Shown here: positions 6,674 to 7,075 of the stretch, piece by piece
How positions within the stretch are numbered: position 1 is the stretch's first letter
Layout: each line of letters opens with the position of its first letter
Assembly: GCA_003151295.1 (NCBI GenBank)
Contig: PLXD01000140.1
Location: forward strand, 1-7,075
Reading direction: 5' to 3'
DNA: 7,075 nt
Source: Chitinophagaceae bacterium
GTDB lineage: Bacteria > Bacteroidota > Bacteroidia > Chitinophagales > Chitinophagaceae
The notes under the pieces: generated by a model
Databases searched by the model: none
What the model was told of the DNA's origin: nothing
The model's input: only the letters and a program-made list of their open reading frames with translations
Made by a program: the position numbers and the translations under genes

Positions 6674-6716
6674 ATGATTAATCTTTCATAGCAATTAATC
6701 TTAATAATGATTAATC
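6674..6716. promoter_or_regulatory. Three phased TTAATC repeats, candidate operator
   Basis: The octamer GATTAATC, itself a perfect palindrome, occurs at 6676-6683 and 6709-6716. A one-base variant, AATTAATC, lies between at 6693-6700. Centres are 17 and 16 bases apart, about one and a half helical turns each. The two outer copies share the longer ATGATTAATC. The cluster is in the 168-base noncoding gap before the secreted-protein gene, 75 bases ahead of its ATG, where a regulator site would be expected. The gap has no clear TAnnTTTG element. Confidence 0.35.
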
Positions 6717-6790
6717 GTGATGCGGTGATCCCGTATCAGGAATCTTACCATCCTGCCGGTAATTATTACACCCGCATTAAATCTTCAAAA

Positions 6791-7075
6791 ATGAAAAAAT
6801 GGAGTCTGCTGATCTTTTCAGTCTGTCTATCCTTATATACCTATGCGCAACAGCATGCATGGAAGGAAATGGATCGCTTCGACGAACAGGTCGATATTAT
6901 TCTGCATCCGGTAGAAACCGGGAATTTGCATCCTGTAAAAGCAAATAGTGCTGCGCTGCTTGTCAATGCAAAACATTGGCAGAATTCTGCGATTCGCCCG
7001 GACTGCAACTATCCCGCTTTAAAAACAGATCTGGAGGATCTGGTGAAACAATGCACGGATTTAGACGATGCCGTC
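6791..7075 (+). CDS. Secreted protein of unknown function, N-terminal part (cut by window edge)
   Basis: The first 95 codons are present and the gene runs off the right edge. The ATG at 6791 opens a standard signal peptide: MKK, a hydrophobic core (WSLLIFSVCLSLYTY), and probable cleavage around residues 19-20 (YAQ/Q). The mature part begins with a predicted helical, acidic stretch (AWKEMDRFDEQVDII) and the motif LHPVETGNLHPVKANSAAL (38-56), then KHWQNSAIRP (61-70). The paired HP motifs (His39, His47) could bind metal, and the helical pattern recalls cytochrome c'/c556-like four-helix bundles, but no haem-binding CxxCH is visible in this part. The frame is open back to an ATG at 6707, giving 28 extra codons; the later ATG is preferred because it starts the signal peptide exactly. 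It probably belongs with the Cys-rich gene upstream. Confidence 0.75.
   Translation, partial: MKKWSLLIFSVCLSLYTYAQQHAWKEMDRFDEQVDIILHPVETGNLHPVKANSAALLVNAKHWQNSAIRPDCNYPALKTDLEDLVKQCTDLDDAV

Noticed and set aside
6707..6790. 28-codon in-frame N-terminal extension of the secreted protein from ATG 6707
   Set aside because: It would bury the signal peptide behind a polar leader and overlap the repeat array. The ATG at 6791 starts a standard signal peptide directly.

Overview
The window looks like chromosomal DNA from a Bacteroidota bacterium, most likely of the Chitinophagaceae or a close relative. The reasons are a secreted protein with a gliding-motility-type (type IX secretion, type B) C-terminal sorting domain, TAnnTTTG-type -7 promoter elements, start codons without Shine-Dalgarno sequences, a DUF1080 lipoprotein, and a Tat-exported Gfo/Idh/MocA oxidoreductase. 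No insertion sequence, prophage, CRISPR array, tRNA or rRNA was seen.

Layout from left to right. (1) 1-419, minus: N-terminal part of a Tat-exported Gfo/Idh/MocA dehydrogenase that runs off the left edge. (2) 420-829: about 410 bases without a gene. Its right part holds a chain of hairpins ending in a strong bidirectional terminator, which may be a small plus-strand RNA. (3) 830-2159: a divergent redox-type pair, an NmrA-like NAD(P)-binding protein (minus) and an HxlR/DUF24 regulator (plus), arranged as in ytfG/ytfH (qorB/qorR-like) loci. A shared 76-base promoter region carries a perfect -7 element and AGTA/TACT half-sites. (4) 2154-3431, minus: a two-gene operon of a DUF1080 (3-keto-glycoside hydrolase-like) lipoprotein followed by a small YcxB-like membrane protein. 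(5) 3540-5524, plus: a large modular surface protein with a sorting domain. Its only plausible ATG and signal-peptide start lies one base out of frame with the rest, next to two T6 runs. (6) 5528-6118, minus: a 2-oxoglutarate/Fe(II) dioxygenase of the prolyl-4-hydroxylase type. (7) 6218-7075, plus: a Cys-rich small exported or membrane protein, followed after a noncoding gap with three phased TTAATC repeats by the start of a second secreted protein. The two may form a metal-related envelope locus that continues to the right.

Functionally the window is a mosaic of short transcription units rather than one system. The best-supported links are the regulator and oxidoreductase pair and the possible oxidation-then-cleavage logic joining the Gfo/Idh/MocA enzyme with the DUF1080 protein. 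The two observations most worth checking are the frameshifted start of the surface protein and the structured noncoding stretch before the terminator at 766-808.
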